From Microbacterium keratanolyticum (GTDB lineage: Bacteria; Actinomycetota; Actinomycetes; Actinomycetales; Microbacteriaceae), in contig NZ_JAFBBQ010000001.1 in the NCBI RefSeq assembly GCF_016907255.1, positions 2,914,001 through 2,978,000 of the forward strand: a stretch of DNA of 64,000 nucleotides, read 5' to 3'. Both the position numbers and the translations under genes were made by a program. Below the pieces are notes generated by a model. The model saw only the letters and a list, made by a program, of their open reading frames with translations, searched no databases and was not told the DNA's origin. Shown piece after piece: positions 7,689-17,875 of the stretch; the first letter of the stretch is position 1; every line of letters begins with the position of its first letter.

Positions 7689-9232
7689 GGGCGTCTCCAG
7701 ACTCGTCCGTCGCGGGCCAGCAGGGCATCGGCAGATTCCGGTCCCCACGATCCGGGTGCGTACTGTTCGATCGGTCCGCCCTGTGCGGTCCAGAACTCCT
7801 CGAACGGGTCGAGGATCTTCCAGGAGAGCTCGACCTCTTCGTGACGGGGGAACAGCGGCGGGTCACCCAGGAGCACATCGAGGATGAGGCGCTCGTAGGC
7901 CTCGGGGCTCGCCTCGGTGAACGCATGGCCGTAGCCGAAGTCCATCGTCACGTCGCGCACGTTGGTGCCCGCGCCCGGAACCTTCGAGCCGAAGCGGATC
8001 GTCACGCCCTCGTCAGGCTGCACGCGGATGACGAGAGCGTTCTGTCCGAGCTCGGAGGTCTGTCCGCGCCCGAAGAGATGCTGCGGGGCGCGGTTGAAGA
8101 CCACCGCGATCTCGGTCACACGTCGTCCGAGACGCTTGCCGGTGCGCAGGTAGAACGGCACTCCCGCCCAGCGGCGGGTTCCGATCTCGACCTTGATCGC
8201 CGCGTAGGTCTCCGTGGTGGACTCCGGGTTCATGCCGTCTTCATCCAGGAAGCCGGTGACCTTCTCGCCACCCTGCCAGCCGCCGGCGTACTGCCCGCGG
8301 GCGCTGGCAAGGGCTAGGTCCTCGGGAACCTGAACAGCCGCGAGCACCTTCTCCTTCTCGGCACGCAGGTGCTCGGCAGACAGGCTGATGGGCTCTTCCA
8401 TCGCGGTCAGTGCGAGCAGCTGCAGGAGGTGGTTCTGGATGACATCGCGTGCTGCGCCGATGCCGTCGTAGTAGCCGGCGCGACCACCGACCCCGATGTC
8501 TTCCGCCATCGTGATCTGCACGTGGTCGACGTAGTTGCGGTTCCAGATCGGCTCGTACAGCTCGTTCGCGAAGCGGAGCGCGAGGATGTTCTGCACCGTC
8601 TCCTTGCCGAGGTAGTGGTCGATGCGGAAGATCGAGTCGGCAGGGAACGTGCCCTCGAGAGCATCGTTCAGCGCGCGCGCCGAAGCGAGGTCGTGACCGA
8701 AGGGCTTCTCGATGACGACGCGGCGCCAGCGATCATCGTCCTGCTTCTCGTCGACGAGCCCGGACTCGCGCAGCTGCTTCGCGACCAAGGGGAAGTCCTT
8801 CGGCGGGATCGACAGGTAGTACGCGTGGTTGCCCATCGTGCCGCGCTCGGTGTCGAGCTGCTCCACGGTCTGGCGCAGGCGCGCGAACGAATCCGCGTCA
8901 TCGAACGTGCCCTGGACGAAACGGATGCCCTGCAGCAGCTGCTGCCAGGTCTCCTCGCGGAAGGGCGTGCGTGCGTGCTGCTTGATCGCAGACAGCACGA
9001 CCTCGGCGAAGTCCTGATCCTCCCAGTCGCGGCGGGCGAAGCCCACGAGCGCGAATCCGGGGGGGAGCAGACCACGGTTGGCGAGGTCATACACGGCGGG
9101 CATCAGCTTCTTGCGCGACAGGTCGCCGGTGACGCCGAAGATCACAAGGGCGCTCGGCCCGGCGATACGGTGCAGTCGGCGGTCGTCAGGATCGCGCAGT
9201 GGGTTGTTCCCGCGCGAGATGGGGACGGTCAT
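7685..9232 (-). CDS. zwf: Glucose-6-phosphate 1-dehydrogenase
   Basis: Oxidises glucose-6-phosphate to 6-phosphogluconolactone with reduction of NADP+, the entry to the oxidative pentose-phosphate branch. The 515 residues have the Rossmann motif GVTGDLSRKK (33-42) and the substrate/active-site stretch RIDHYLGKETVQNI near 190, with the catalytic His in DHYLGKE. The C-terminal domain ends with the typical EEFW and APGSWGPESAD segments. It sits 15 bases downstream of pgi and overlaps opcA by four bases. Confidence 0.98.
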   Translation of the reverse strand: MTVPISRGNNPLRDPDDRRLHRIAGPSALVIFGVTGDLSRKKLMPAVYDLANRGLLPPGFALVGFARRDWEDQDFAEVVLSAIKQHARTPFREETWQQLLQGIRFVQGTFDDADSFARLRQTVEQLDTERGTMGNHAYYLSIPPKDFPLVAKQLRESGLVDEKQDDDRWRRVVIEKPFGHDLASARALNDALEGTFPADSIFRIDHYLGKETVQNILALRFANELYEPIWNRNYVDHVQITMAEDIGVGGRAGYYDGIGAARDVIQNHLLQLLALTAMEEPISLSAEHLRAEKEKVLAAVQVPEDLALASARGQYAGGWQGGEKVTGFLDEDGMNPESTTETYAAIKVEIGTRRWAGVPFYLRTGKRLGRRVTEIAVVFNRAPQHLFGRGQTSELGQNALVIRVQPDEGVTIRFGSKVPGAGTNVRDVTMDFGYGHAFTEASPEAYERLILDVLLGDPPLFPRHEEVELSWKILDPFEEFWTAQGGPIEQYAPGSWGPESADALLARDGRVWRRP

Positions 9233-9247
9233 CAGAGGGGGATTCTC

Positions 9248-10852
9248 CTACTGGGCGGCTTCGAAAAGGTCGAGGACGTCATCGGACGCCTCGGTGAGAG
9301 TGAGAGTCACGACGGGCCGGCCCTGCGCAGCGAGCACTGCAGCATCGCCTGCCGCCTGTGCCTGAATCAGCTGTCCGAAGGTGAACGGTCGCTCCGGGAT
9401 CTCGAGGTCGACGTCGGTCGCCTCGAGGATCTGGAGGAAGACACCCTGCGCGGGACCCCCCTTGTGGTACTGACCGGTGGAGTGCAGGAAGCGCGGGCCC
9501 CAGCCGAACGTAGTCGGTCGGCCCGAGTCGGCCGCCACCATCTCGCGCAGTCCCTGCAGCTGCGTGAGTTCCAGGCGGTTGACGTAGGCCTGAATCGACA
9601 CGTAGCCGTCATCAGCGAGCTGCGCCCAGAGCGCGTCGAGCACCCCGGCGATGGTTCCGGATGCGGCGAGCGACGGATCGGAGACGCGAACCTCGACACC
9701 GTCGAGCACGAACGCAGGCGCCGCGGGCTCGGGACGTGCGTCCAGCAGGCCACGGGCGGCGACCTTCGCGGACTCGACATCGGGCTGATCGAACGGGTTG
9801 ATGCCGAGCAGGTACCCGATGATGACGGTCGCGTACTCCCACACCATGAACTGTGCGCCGAGCGTTCCGCTGACCAGGATCTCACCGGGGTGACGCTCAC
9901 GCAGGTGGAACTCGGCGGCGTCATCGACGAGGCGTACGAGCTGCAGATCCGCGGGGGTGGACTCGACCTCGGGGGAGACCGGCAGGAGCACGACGGGAAG
10001 GACACCCGTGCCCTCCTTGCCCGTGGACTCTGCAATCAGCTGCTCGATCCAGTCCGGCAGGCCCACGATGTGGGTGCCGTCGGTGATGAGGCCGACCTTG
10101 TCCTTGCGAGGCTGCGCGCCCGCGATCGCGGCGGCAAGGCGCAGAGCGGGGTTCTCTGCCGAGTCGACGGCGACCTGGAGAAGCGTCGCCTCAGCCTCGT
10201 CGAGGAGCTCGGTGATGTCGACACCGGCGAGGCCCGACGGCACGAGACCGAAGGCGGTCAACGCCGAGTAGCGGCCGCCCACGTTGGGGTCGGCGTTGAA
10301 GACGCGGTAGCCGGCCGAACGCGCGGACTCGTCCAGAGGGGAGCCCGGGTCGGTGACGACGACGATGCGCTCGACGGGGTCGATGCCGAGGTCGCGGAAT
10401 GCCGCTTCGAAGGTGCGACGCTGCGAGTCGGTCTCGACAGTGGATCCCGACTTCGACGAGACCACGAGCACGGTGTCTTCGAGACCCGCATCGATGGCGG
10501 CGAGGACCTGACCGGGGGCCGTCGAGTCGAGGATGGTGAGATCCACACCGGCGGTCTGGGCGATCACCTCGGGGGCAAGCGAGGATCCGCCCATACCGGC
10601 GAGGACGACGCGGGTGATTCCCTTGGCGTGCAGCTCATCACGCAGCGCTTCGATCTCCGCGACCAGCGGACGCGAGATCGAGACGGCTTCCACCCAACCC
10701 AGGCGCTTCGAAGCCTCTTCTTCGGCTGCCGGCCCCCAGAGAGTGGAATCCGCTGCCGTGATGCGCGAGGCGATCAGTTCGCCGACGAGCTGCGGAACGA
10801 CGGCATCGATCGCCTCGGCGGCAGCACCGGACGCGTGGATCGCTACGCTCAT
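9248..10852 (-). CDS. pgi: Glucose-6-phosphate isomerase
   Basis: Interconverts glucose-6-phosphate and fructose-6-phosphate. At 534 residues it is the actinobacterial form found inside pentose-phosphate operons, distantly related to classic Pgi. The sugar-phosphate isomerase (SIS) fold shows as [15 protein letters not shown] near 87 and [12 protein letters not shown] near 135. It overlaps tal by ATGA and is followed 15 bases later by zwf. The location lets carbon return from fructose-6-phosphate (product of Tkt/Tal) to the oxidative branch. Confidence 0.93.
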   Translation of the reverse strand: MSVAIHASGAAAEAIDAVVPQLVGELIASRITAADSTLWGPAAEEEASKRLGWVEAVSISRPLVAEIEALRDELHAKGITRVVLAGMGGSSLAPEVIAQTAGVDLTILDSTAPGQVLAAIDAGLEDTVLVVSSKSGSTVETDSQRRTFEAAFRDLGIDPVERIVVVTDPGSPLDESARSAGYRVFNADPNVGGRYSALTAFGLVPSGLAGVDITELLDEAEATLLQVAVDSAENPALRLAAAIAGAQPRKDKVGLITDGTHIVGLPDWIEQLIAESTGKEGTGVLPVVLLPVSPEVESTPADLQLVRLVDDAAEFHLRERHPGEILVSGTLGAQFMVWEYATVIIGYLLGINPFDQPDVESAKVAARGLLDARPEPAAPAFVLDGVEVRVSDPSLAASGTIAGVLDALWAQLADDGYVSIQAYVNRLELTQLQGLREMVAADSGRPTTFGWGPRFLHSTGQYHKGGPAQGVFLQILEATDVDLEIPERPFTFGQLIQAQAAGDAAVLAAQGRPVVTLTLTEASDDVLDLFEAAQ

Positions 10853-11961
10853 CGCTGTGCCTCCAGCCCTTCTGCGACCTGAGCGAGCAGATCGTGCCAG
10901 GAGTCGATGAACTTCGCCACTCCTTCGTCTTCCAAGACCTGGGTGACGTCGACGAAGTCGATGCCGACGGCCTCGAGCCCGGCGAACACGGCGCGGGCGC
11001 CTTCGTAGCCGCCCGTGATCGTGTCGCCCGTGACGACGGCGTGATCGAATGTGGCCTCGAGCGTCTTCTCGGGCATCGTGTTCACCACATTCGCGGCGAC
11101 GAGGCCGGTGACGTACAGGGTGTCCGGCAGTGCCGGGTCCTTGACGCCGGTGGACGCCCAGAGTGGGCGCTGAGCGTTGGCACCGGCCGCGAGCAGAGCT
11201 GCTGCGCGGTCGCCTGCGAAGACCTGCTCGTAGAGCTCGTAGGCGAGACGTGCGTTGGCGAGGCCCGCCTTGCTGCGAAGCGCGAGGGCCTCATCGGTGC
11301 CGATCGCGTTGAGACGCGCGTCCGTCTCGGTGTCGACACGCGACACGAAGAACGAGGCGACAGAGTGGATCGAGGACAGGTCGATTCCGGCTGCCTTGGC
11401 CTGCTCGAGGCCGGTCAGGTACGCGTCCATGACCTCGCCGTAGCGCTCGAGGCTGAAGATCAGGGTGACGTTGACGCTGATGCCTGCTGCGATCGCCGCG
11501 GTGATCGCGGGAAGGCCTGCCTTCGTGGCGGGGATCTTCACGAGCAGGTTCGGACGGTCGACCTTCGCCCACAGTTCCTTCGCCTGTGCGATGGTTCCGT
11601 CGGTGTCGTGCGCGAGGTCGGGGGAGACCTCGATCGAGACGCGGCCGTCGACGTGCGAGGTGGCCTCCCAGACCGGACGGAAGATGTCGAGAGCATCCCG
11701 GACATCCTGGGTCGTCGCCTCGAAGATCGCCTCTTCTGCGGAGGCGCCGCGGCCGGCGAGCTCTGCGACCTGTCCGTCGTAGGACGTGTCGTCGGGGTTC
11801 GTGATCGCGTTCGCGAAGATCGTCGGGTTCGTCGTGACTCCGACGATGTTGCGGGACTCGATCAGCTCGGCGAGGTTGCCGGACGTGATGCGGGTGCGCG
11901 AAAGGTCATCCAGCCAGATGCTGACGCCGGCTGCGGACAGCTGTGCGGTGGGGGTGCTCAT
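10849..11961 (-). CDS. tal: Transaldolase
   Basis: Transfers a dihydroxyacetone unit between sugar phosphates in the non-oxidative pentose-phosphate pathway. The 370 residues begin [19 protein letters not shown] and carry [12 protein letters not shown] (39-50) and the Schiff-base Lys142 in [11 protein letters not shown]. The frame is open 240 bases further upstream inside tkt, but the ATG at 11961 overlaps the tkt stop as ATGA and starts the conserved domain, so the longer form is rejected. The next gene pgi also overlaps by four bases. Confidence 0.96.
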   Translation of the reverse strand: MSTPTAQLSAAGVSIWLDDLSRTRITSGNLAELIESRNIVGVTTNPTIFANAITNPDDTSYDGQVAELAGRGASAEEAIFEATTQDVRDALDIFRPVWEATSHVDGRVSIEVSPDLAHDTDGTIAQAKELWAKVDRPNLLVKIPATKAGLPAITAAIAAGISVNVTLIFSLERYGEVMDAYLTGLEQAKAAGIDLSSIHSVASFFVSRVDTETDARLNAIGTDEALALRSKAGLANARLAYELYEQVFAGDRAAALLAAGANAQRPLWASTGVKDPALPDTLYVTGLVAANVVNTMPEKTLEATFDHAVVTGDTITGGYEGARAVFAGLEAVGIDFVDVTQVLEDEGVAKFIDSWHDLLAQVAEGLEAQR

Positions 11962-14054
11962 GCGTTCTCCTTGAGGGTCTCGCGCGCCGCCTCGACGACG
12001 GCCTCGGCGGTGATGCCGAACTTCTGGAACAGGGTCTTGTAATCGGCGGAGGCGCCGAAGTGGTCGATGCCGATCGAGCGACCGCGGTCGCCGACGATGC
12101 CGCGCCACGTGAGGACGGAGCCGGCCTCGACGGAGACGCGAGCGGCCACCGCCGACGGAAGGACGCTCTCGCGGTACTCGGCCGACTGCTCGTCGAACCA
12201 CTCCAGCGAGGGAGCCGACACGACACGGGCGTTGATGCCCTCGGCAGCGAGCGTCTCACGGGCGGCGACGGCCAGCTGAACCTCTGAGCCGGTGGCGATG
12301 AGGATGACGTCGGGGGTGCCGTTCGGAGCTTCGGCAAGGACGTAGGCGCCCTTGGCCGCGTGCGAGGCCGCTGCGAACGTCTCACCGGAAGCCCCGCCCT
12401 CACCGCGTGCGAAGACCGGAAGGTTCTGTCGGGTCAGTGCAAGACCCGTCGGCCCACCGTGGCGGCGCAGGATCTCCAGCCAGACGGCCGAGGTCTCGTT
12501 GGCGTCTGCGGGGCGCACGACGGCGAGGTTCGGGATGGCACGCAGCGAGGCGAGCTGCTCGATCGGCTGGTGGGTCGGGCCGTCTTCGCCGAGTGCAACC
12601 GAGTCGTGCGTCCAGACGAAGATGCTCGGCACGTTCATCAGGGCAGCCAGTCGAACGGCGGGCCGCATGTAGTCGCTGAAGATGAGGAAGGTGCCGCCGA
12701 AGGGGCGGGTCGGGCCGTGCAGCACGATGCCGTTGAGGATGGATCCCATGGCGTGCTCGCGGATGCCGAAGTGCAGCACGCGACCGTAGGGGCTGCCGCT
12801 CCAGTCGTGCGTCGACCACTCGGCAGGGATGAAGGACTTCGCACCGGCGATCGTGGTGTTGTTCGAGCCGGCGAGGTCAGCGGAACCGCCCCACAGCTCA
12901 GGCAGCTCTGCGGCGAGTGCGTTGATGACCTTGCCCGAGGCTGCGCGGGTGGCGATTTCCGTGCCGGCCTCGAAGATGGGCACCGCTGCATCGATGTTCT
13001 CCGGCAGCGCGTGCGCCTCCAGGCGGTCGAGCAGCGTCTTGCGCTCGGGGTTGGCGGCGGCCCAGGCGTCGAAGTCCGCCTGCCAGGCGGCGCGCGCCTC
13101 TGCGGCGCGTCCGATGAGCGAGCGGGTGCGCTCGATCACAGCATCCTCGACCACGAAGCTCTGCGTCGGGTCGAAGCCAAGGACCTCCTTGGTCGCGGCG
13201 ACCTCGTCGGCGCCGAGCGCGTTGCCGTGCACCTTCTCGGTGCCCTTCTGGTTGGGAGCCGGCCAGCCGATGATCGTCTTGAGAATGACGAGCGTCGGCT
13301 TCGAGGTCTCAGCCTTGCCGGCCTCGATCGCCGCGTTCAGCTCGGCGATGTCTTCGACGTACTCGCCGGTGCGCCGCCAGTCGACGTGCAGCACCTGCCA
13401 GCCGTAGGACTCGTAGCGTGCGGCGACGTCTTCCGTGAAGGCGACGTCCGTGTCACCCTCGATCGAGATCTGGTTGGAGTCGTAGATCGCGATGAGGTTG
13501 CCGAGCTTCTGGTGACCGGCGAGCGAGGATGCCTCACTCGTCACGCCCTCCTGCAGGTCGCCGTCGCCGGCGATGACGTACACGAAGTGATCGAACGGGC
13601 TCGTGCCTGCGGCAGCATCCGGATCGAACAGACCGCGCTCGTAGCGCGCGGCGTAGGCGAAGCCCACCGCCGAGGCAAGTCCCTGTCCGAGCGGGCCGGT
13701 GGTGATCTCGACACCCTTGGTGTGGCCGTACTCCGGGTGGCCGGGCGTCAGCGAGCCCCAGGTGCGCAGCGCCTTGATGTCGTCGAGCTCGAGGCCGAAG
13801 CCGCCGAGGTAGAGCTGCACATACTGCGTGAGCGAGGAGTGGCCGACCGAGAGGATGAAGCGGTCACGGCCGAGCCAATCGGTGTCGGCGGGATCGTGAC
13901 GGAGCACGTGCTGGTAGAGCAGGTAGGCGACGGGAGCCAGGCTCATCGCGGTGCCGGGGTGGCCGTTGCCGACCTTCTGCACGGCGTCTGCGGCCAGCAC
14001 GCGCGCGGTGTCCACGGCGCGTGCATCGATCTCGTCCCACTGCAGTTCTGACAC
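11958..14054 (-). CDS. tkt: Transketolase
   Basis: Thiamine-diphosphate enzyme transferring two-carbon units. The 698 residues have the N-terminal [13 protein letters not shown] (substrate His), [12 protein letters not shown], and the TPP/Mg motif GDGDLQEG followed by N (IYDSNQIS). The pyrimidine domain has FGIREHAMG and [19 protein letters not shown], and a C-terminal domain follows. It is the first gene of the operon. The start is GTG ([10 protein letters not shown]). Upstream lie about 230 bases to ctaB on the opposite strand, so the operon promoter must be there. No convincing hexamers were identified. Confidence 0.98.
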   Translation of the reverse strand: MSELQWDEIDARAVDTARVLAADAVQKVGNGHPGTAMSLAPVAYLLYQHVLRHDPADTDWLGRDRFILSVGHSSLTQYVQLYLGGFGLELDDIKALRTWGSLTPGHPEYGHTKGVEITTGPLGQGLASAVGFAYAARYERGLFDPDAAAGTSPFDHFVYVIAGDGDLQEGVTSEASSLAGHQKLGNLIAIYDSNQISIEGDTDVAFTEDVAARYESYGWQVLHVDWRRTGEYVEDIAELNAAIEAGKAETSKPTLVILKTIIGWPAPNQKGTEKVHGNALGADEVAATKEVLGFDPTQSFVVEDAVIERTRSLIGRAAEARAAWQADFDAWAAANPERKTLLDRLEAHALPENIDAAVPIFEAGTEIATRAASGKVINALAAELPELWGGSADLAGSNNTTIAGAKSFIPAEWSTHDWSGSPYGRVLHFGIREHAMGSILNGIVLHGPTRPFGGTFLIFSDYMRPAVRLAALMNVPSIFVWTHDSVALGEDGPTHQPIEQLASLRAIPNLAVVRPADANETSAVWLEILRRHGGPTGLALTRQNLPVFARGEGGASGETFAAASHAAKGAYVLAEAPNGTPDVILIATGSEVQLAVAARETLAAEGINARVVSAPSLEWFDEQSAEYRESVLPSAVAARVSVEAGSVLTWRGIVGDRGRSIGIDHFGASADYKTLFQKFGITAEAVVEAARETLKENA

Positions 14055-14268
14055 GAATATGCCCTTTCACACGATTGAGGGCGCCCGTGATTCCAGGCGC
14101 GTTCTCCGTCGTTGGAGAGAGGCGTGAAGAGATGCACCGGGCGCGCGAGTGGTTTCAGCATAGTGCGGTCCCATGGTGCCGCGGCGCTCTTTGACGACGC
14201 ATCACGAACGGCCCGTGCACCTCGGCGGCGTGCAATAGAATGGACACTGATTTATGCGCACGCGCAGA

Positions 14269-14274
14269 AGGAGG
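14269..14274 (+). promoter_or_regulatory. Strong Shine-Dalgarno with no standard start codon behind it
   Basis: AGGAGG lies eight bases before an in-frame ATC (14283-14285) that would start ISTISQP. The nearest in-frame GTG is 14307, which has no ribosome binding site. No in-frame ATG, GTG or TTG lies between the two. This decides how the ctaB start is read; see the ctaB entry. Confidence 0.6.
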
Positions 14275-14306
14275 CGATCAGCATCTCAACGATCTCGCAG
14301 CCGGTC

Positions 14307-15197
14307 GTGGCAGATCGCTCGCTGAAGCGGACCATCAAGGCGTACATCGCTCTGACGAAGCCCCGCGTTCTGGAGCTTCTGCTCGTTTCGACCGTTCCGG
14401 TGATGTTCCTCGCCGAAGGTGGTCTGCCCAACCTCTGGCTCGTCCTGGCGACGGTCATCGGCGGCGCCATGAGCGCCTCTTCGGCGGCGTCCTTCAACAT
14501 GTATCTCGATCGAGACATCGACAAGCTGATGAAGCGGACGCGCAACCGTCCGCTCGTGACGGGCGAGATCTCCGATCGCGCTGCGCTCATCTTCTCGTGG
14601 GTGCTCGCCGTCGCCTCCACCGTCTGGCTCCTGCTGACGACGAACCTGCTCACCGCTGCGCTGTCTGCCGGTGCCATCTTCTTCTACGTCGTGATCTACA
14701 CGATGATCCTGAAGCGCCGCACCGAGCAGAACATCATCTGGGGCGGTATCGCCGGCTGCTTCCCCGTGCTCATCGGGTGGACGGCCGTGACCGGCTCGCT
14801 CGCCTGGCCGCCGTTCATCCTCTTCATCGTCGTGTTCCTGTGGACGCCCCCGCACTACTGGCCGCTGTCCATGCGCTACAAGGACGACTATGACGATGTC
14901 GACGTCCCGATGCTCGGCGTGACGCGTTCCGCTCGCCAGGTCGGTCTGCAGGTCATTCTCTACGCATGGGCGACGATCGTGTGCTCGCTGCTGCTGATCC
15001 CGGTGGCGGAGATGGGGTTGGTCTACACGATCTCGGCTCTCGTCTTCGGCGGATGGTTCATCTACGAGTCGCACCGCCTCTACAACCATGCGGTGAAGGG
15101 GCGCGACATCGCCCCGATGCGCGTCTTCCACGCGTCGATCACCTACCTGACGCTGCTGTTCATCGCTGTCGCGATCGACCCGCTCATGCCGTTCTGA
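14307..15197 (+). CDS. ctaB: Protoheme IX farnesyltransferase (heme O synthase)
   Basis: Adds a farnesyl tail to heme B to make heme O for cytochrome oxidase; UbiA-type membrane prenyltransferase with about nine helices. Visible motifs are [16 protein letters not shown] at the N-terminus, the first Asp-rich site [15 protein letters not shown] and the second [11 protein letters not shown]. The coordinate given uses the first conventional start, GTG (MADRSLKRT). The frame is open from 14112. A perfect AGGAGG sits eight bases before ATC at 14283, so a rare ATC start adding eight residues is a real alternative. Heme A synthase lies downstream, convergent, making a functional pair. Confidence 0.93.
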   Translation: MADRSLKRTIKAYIALTKPRVLELLLVSTVPVMFLAEGGLPNLWLVLATVIGGAMSASSAASFNMYLDRDIDKLMKRTRNRPLVTGEISDRAALIFSWVLAVASTVWLLLTTNLLTAALSAGAIFFYVVIYTMILKRRTEQNIIWGGIAGCFPVLIGWTAVTGSLAWPPFILFIVVFLWTPPHYWPLSMRYKDDYDDVDVPMLGVTRSARQVGLQVILYAWATIVCSLLLIPVAEMGLVYTISALVFGGWFIYESHRLYNHAVKGRDIAPMRVFHASITYLTLLFIAVAIDPLMPF

Positions 15198-15210
15198 GGC
15201 ACGGAGCGCG

Positions 15211-15240
15211 AGCCGACAGAGAAGAAGCCGACAGAGAAGA
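15211..15240. repeat. Two exact tandem copies of a 15-base unit
   Basis: The unit AGCCGACAGAGAAGA occurs twice without a gap, directly before the ctaB/ctaA terminator and partly inside its left arm. It is non-coding and looks like a local duplication. Confidence 0.85.
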
Positions 15241-15275
15241 AGGGACCCGCTGCCACGGCAGCGGGTCCCTTCTTC
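15236..15275. terminator. Bidirectional terminator between ctaB and ctaA
   Basis: A 19-bp perfect inverted repeat (left arm from GAAGAAGGGACCC, right arm ending GGGTCCCTTCTTC) with a two-base centre. It lies between convergent genes and has A-rich and T-rich outer arms on both strands. Confidence 0.92.
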
Positions 15276-15288
15276 GTACGGCGGATGC

Positions 15289-16224
15289 TCAGCGCACCGG
15301 GCGGCGCAGATTCATCGCGAGTGCCGTGTAGGTCGCCGCGGAGAGCGCAGCGAGAACCATGTGGATTCCGACCAGGATCTCCGGCAGTCCGTTGCGCGCC
15401 TGGATGACACCCACGATGACCTGGACGGCGATGATGCCGAGGAGCGCGATCGTCCAGCCGCGCTGCGGAAGGCGCTGGGCGACGGCGGACACGGCGAGGA
15501 TGAGCGCCAGCGTGCCGAGCACGTAGCCGGGCCAGGAATGGACGTGCGCCAGGATGCTCGCATCGAAGCCGGTGCGGATCACGTCCTCGTCACCGGAGTG
15601 CGGTCCTGCTGCGGTCGTGAGCACGCCGACGAAGACCGTGACCGCCAGCGCCAGACCCGTGACGTGGGTGAGGATCGCGAACGGACGCGGAGCCGCCGCG
15701 ACGCGTTCGCCCCCGGGCTGACGCATGCGAACGAGGAATGTCGCCGCGATGCACACGATCACGACGGAGACCGTGTAGTGGAAGCCGACCAGCGCGGCGG
15801 CGAGCTCCTGCCAGACGACGAAGGCGCCCACGAGCGCCTGCACGATGACGAGCGCGACGATGACGGCGGCGATGACGAAGAGGTCGCGGCGTGTGCGGCG
15901 CATCCGCCAGACGAGAACCAGCACGCCCACGGCTGCGAGCAGGAGAGGGCCGCTGATGGTGCGGTTCGCGAACTCGATCACACCGTGGATGCCGAGCTCC
16001 GGCGTTGGGACGAGCGAGCCGGGGACGCAGACGGGCCAGTCGCTGCATCCGAGACCGGAGCCGGTGAGCCGAACGGCACCGCCGGTCGCGATGATCACGA
16101 CGTTGAGGACGAAGGAGATCCACGCGAACACGCGAATGCGCGTATCGACAGCGGTGGGCAACCACTGTGCGAAGCGCGAGCGTGCGGGGGGATCGACGAG
16201 GGGGCGGGTGGCTGTTTCGGGCAT
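15289..16224 (-). CDS. ctaA: Heme A synthase (COX15/CtaA)
   Basis: Oxidises the C8 methyl of heme O to give heme A for aa3-type cytochrome oxidase. The 311 residues form about eight transmembrane helices. The conserved heme-ligand histidines are visible in [28 protein letters not shown] and GIHMVLAA. The cysteine pair CSDWPVC in the first external loop is typical of actinobacterial and Bacillus enzymes. The ATG has a good ribosome binding site (GGAGG at short distance). It is divergent from sufB across about 230 bases and convergent with ctaB. Confidence 0.95.
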   Translation of the reverse strand: MPETATRPLVDPPARSRFAQWLPTAVDTRIRVFAWISFVLNVVIIATGGAVRLTGSGLGCSDWPVCVPGSLVPTPELGIHGVIEFANRTISGPLLLAAVGVLVLVWRMRRTRRDLFVIAAVIVALVIVQALVGAFVVWQELAAALVGFHYTVSVVIVCIAATFLVRMRQPGGERVAAAPRPFAILTHVTGLALAVTVFVGVLTTAAGPHSGDEDVIRTGFDASILAHVHSWPGYVLGTLALILAVSAVAQRLPQRGWTIALLGIIAVQVIVGVIQARNGLPEILVGIHMVLAALSAATYTALAMNLRRPVR

Positions 16225-16277
16225 GTGTCCTCCGGTTCCGCCGACATCGTGCAGAACGGCACCAGATGCGGGGGAAC

Positions 16278-16333
16278 CTGTAGAATCGTCTTGTTGTGAT
16301 GTGCGCGTTGAACGCAGAGCACATCACCTACAG
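16278..16333. promoter_or_regulatory. Nested inverted repeats in the ctaA-sufB promoter region
   Basis: TGATGTGC (16297-16304) and GCACATCA (16319-16326) form an 8-bp inverted repeat whose 14-base centre itself contains GCGTT-G-AACGC. Outside it CTGTAG (16278-16283) pairs with CTACAG (16328-16333). A plausible plus-strand -10, TAGAAT, lies at 16281-16286, so the repeat would fall at the transcription start of the suf operon. It could be an operator or a 5' leader hairpin. No sufR gene is adjacent. Confidence 0.55.
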
Positions 16334-16343
16334 TTTAGGCGCG

Positions 16344-16457
16344 ATGGATGCGTCAGTGATGAGGGCCCACATCGGCCGCCACCTCCGCAGACTCGACGGG
16401 GGCACAGGCGTGTCGGGGCGGATGACACCGTTGCGGCCCATAAAGGAGAGTGTGTGA
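16344..16457 (+). CDS. Possible 37-codon upstream ORF overlapping the sufB start
   Basis: ATG to TGA encodes 37 residues ([20 protein letters not shown] at the N-terminus), rich in Arg. Its TGA overlaps the sufB ATG by one base (TGATG), the geometry seen for translational coupling across this window. No family is recognised, and the ATG has no strong ribosome binding site. It may be a chance frame in a high-GC leader. Confidence 0.25.
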   Translation: MDASVMRAHIGRHLRRLDGGTGVSGRMTPLRPIKESV

Positions 16458-17875
16458 TGTCGGATGTGCTGATCGACCGTCCTGAACTCGACGGTCTGGG
16501 GGTGTACGAGTTCGGCTGGCACGACGTCGACGCCGCCGGAGCGAGCGCGCGTCGCGGAATCAATGAAGCGGTCGTCCGCGACATCTCCGCGCTGAAGAGC
16601 GAACCCGAGTGGATGCTGAAGACCCGCCTCAAGGGGTATCAGCTGTTCGGGCGCAAGCCGATGCCGACCTGGGGGGCAGATCTCTCCGGCATCGACTTCG
16701 ACAACATCAAGTACTTCGTGCGCTCGACCGAGAAGCAGGCGCAGTCGTGGGAAGACCTTCCGGAAGACATCCGTGAGACCTATGAGCGCCTCGGCATCCC
16801 CGAGGCCGAGCGTCAGCGCCTGGTCGCCGGCGTCGCCGCGCAGTACGAGTCCGAGGTCGTCTACCACCAGATCCGCGAAGACCTCGAGGCGCAGGGCGTC
16901 ATCTTCATGGACACCGACACGGCACTGCGCGAGCACCCCGAGTTCTTCGAAGAGTACTTCGGCACCGTGATCCCTGCCGGCGACAACAAGTTCGCCGCTC
17001 TCAACACGGCCGTCTGGTCGGGCGGTTCCTTCGTGTACGTCCCGAAGGGTGTGCACGTCGAGATCCCGCTGCAGGCCTACTTCCGGATCAACACCGAGAA
17101 CATGGGTCAGTTCGAGCGCACGCTGATCATCGCCGATGAAGGCAGCTACGTGCACTACATCGAGGGGTGCACGGCGCCGATCTACAAGAGCGACTCGCTG
17201 CACTCGGCCGTCGTCGAGATCATCGTGAAGAAGAACGCGCGCGTTCGCTACACGACCATCCAGAACTGGTCGAACAACGTCTACAACCTCGTCACCAAGC
17301 GTGCCGTGGCGCACGAAGGCGCGACGATGGAGTGGGTCGACGGCAACATCGGCTCCAAGGTCACCATGAAGTACCCGTCGATCTACCTGGTCGGCGAGCA
17401 CGCCAAGGGTGAGACACTCTCCGTCGCCTTTGCAGGTCCCGGCCAGCACCAGGACGCCGGTGCGAAGATGATCCACCAGGCTCCGTACACCCAGTCGTCG
17501 ATCATCTCCAAGTCGATTGCGCGCGGTGGCGGTCGCGCGGGCTATCGCGGCGAGGTCCGGGTGGATGCGAACGCGCACCACTCGGCCAACACCGTGCGCT
17601 GCGACGCTCTGCTGGTCGACACGAAGTCCCGCTCCGACACATATCCTGCGATCGACATCCGTGTCGACGATGTGCAGCTCGGGCACGAGGCGACGGTGTC
17701 GAAGGTCAGTGAAGAGCAGCTCTTCTACCTGCAGTCGCGCGGCATGCCCGAAGACGAGGCCATGGCGATGATCGTTCGCGGCTTCATCGAGCCGATCGCC
17801 CGCGAGCTGCCGATGGAGTACGCGATGGAACTCAACAAGCTCATCGAAATGGGCATGGAAGGATCGGTCGGCTAA
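16457..17875 (+). CDS. sufB: Fe-S cluster assembly protein SufB
   Basis: Scaffold subunit of the SufBCD complex that assembles Fe-S clusters. The 472 residues start [13 protein letters not shown] and include FKYFVRST-like [17 protein letters not shown], the beta-helix core ([20 protein letters not shown]), and C-terminal conserved residues in [20 protein letters not shown] with the active-site Cys. AAGGAGAG lies seven bases before the ATG. The frame extends far upstream over ctaA, but the ribosome binding site and family length (about 470) support this start. sufD follows with no gap. No intein is present, unlike some mycobacterial SufB proteins. Confidence 0.97.
   Translation: MSDVLIDRPELDGLGVYEFGWHDVDAAGASARRGINEAVVRDISALKSEPEWMLKTRLKGYQLFGRKPMPTWGADLSGIDFDNIKYFVRSTEKQAQSWEDLPEDIRETYERLGIPEAERQRLVAGVAAQYESEVVYHQIREDLEAQGVIFMDTDTALREHPEFFEEYFGTVIPAGDNKFAALNTAVWSGGSFVYVPKGVHVEIPLQAYFRINTENMGQFERTLIIADEGSYVHYIEGCTAPIYKSDSLHSAVVEIIVKKNARVRYTTIQNWSNNVYNLVTKRAVAHEGATMEWVDGNIGSKVTMKYPSIYLVGEHAKGETLSVAFAGPGQHQDAGAKMIHQAPYTQSSIISKSIARGGGRAGYRGEVRVDANAHHSANTVRCDALLVDTKSRSDTYPAIDIRVDDVQLGHEATVSKVSEEQLFYLQSRGMPEDEAMAMIVRGFIEPIARELPMEYAMELNKLIEMGMEGSVG

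Noticed and set aside
8369..10882. An 837-codon open frame on the plus strand opposite zwf and pgi
   Set aside because: Mirror-frame effect of high-GC third positions; no motifs, and both opposite genes are certain.
11962..12201. An 80-codon upstream extension of transaldolase inside tkt
   Set aside because: Arg-rich shadow of tkt; the ATGA overlap and conserved N-terminus fix the start at 11961.
14112..14306. Longest possible ctaB start at 14112
   Set aside because: The added residues are Arg/Ala-rich without conservation expected for this family, and the strong ribosome site lies well downstream at 14269.
15845..16456. A 200-codon upstream extension of sufB over ctaA
   Set aside because: It runs antisense through ctaA, lacks SufB homology, and the ATG at 16457 has a good ribosome binding site and gives the normal family length.
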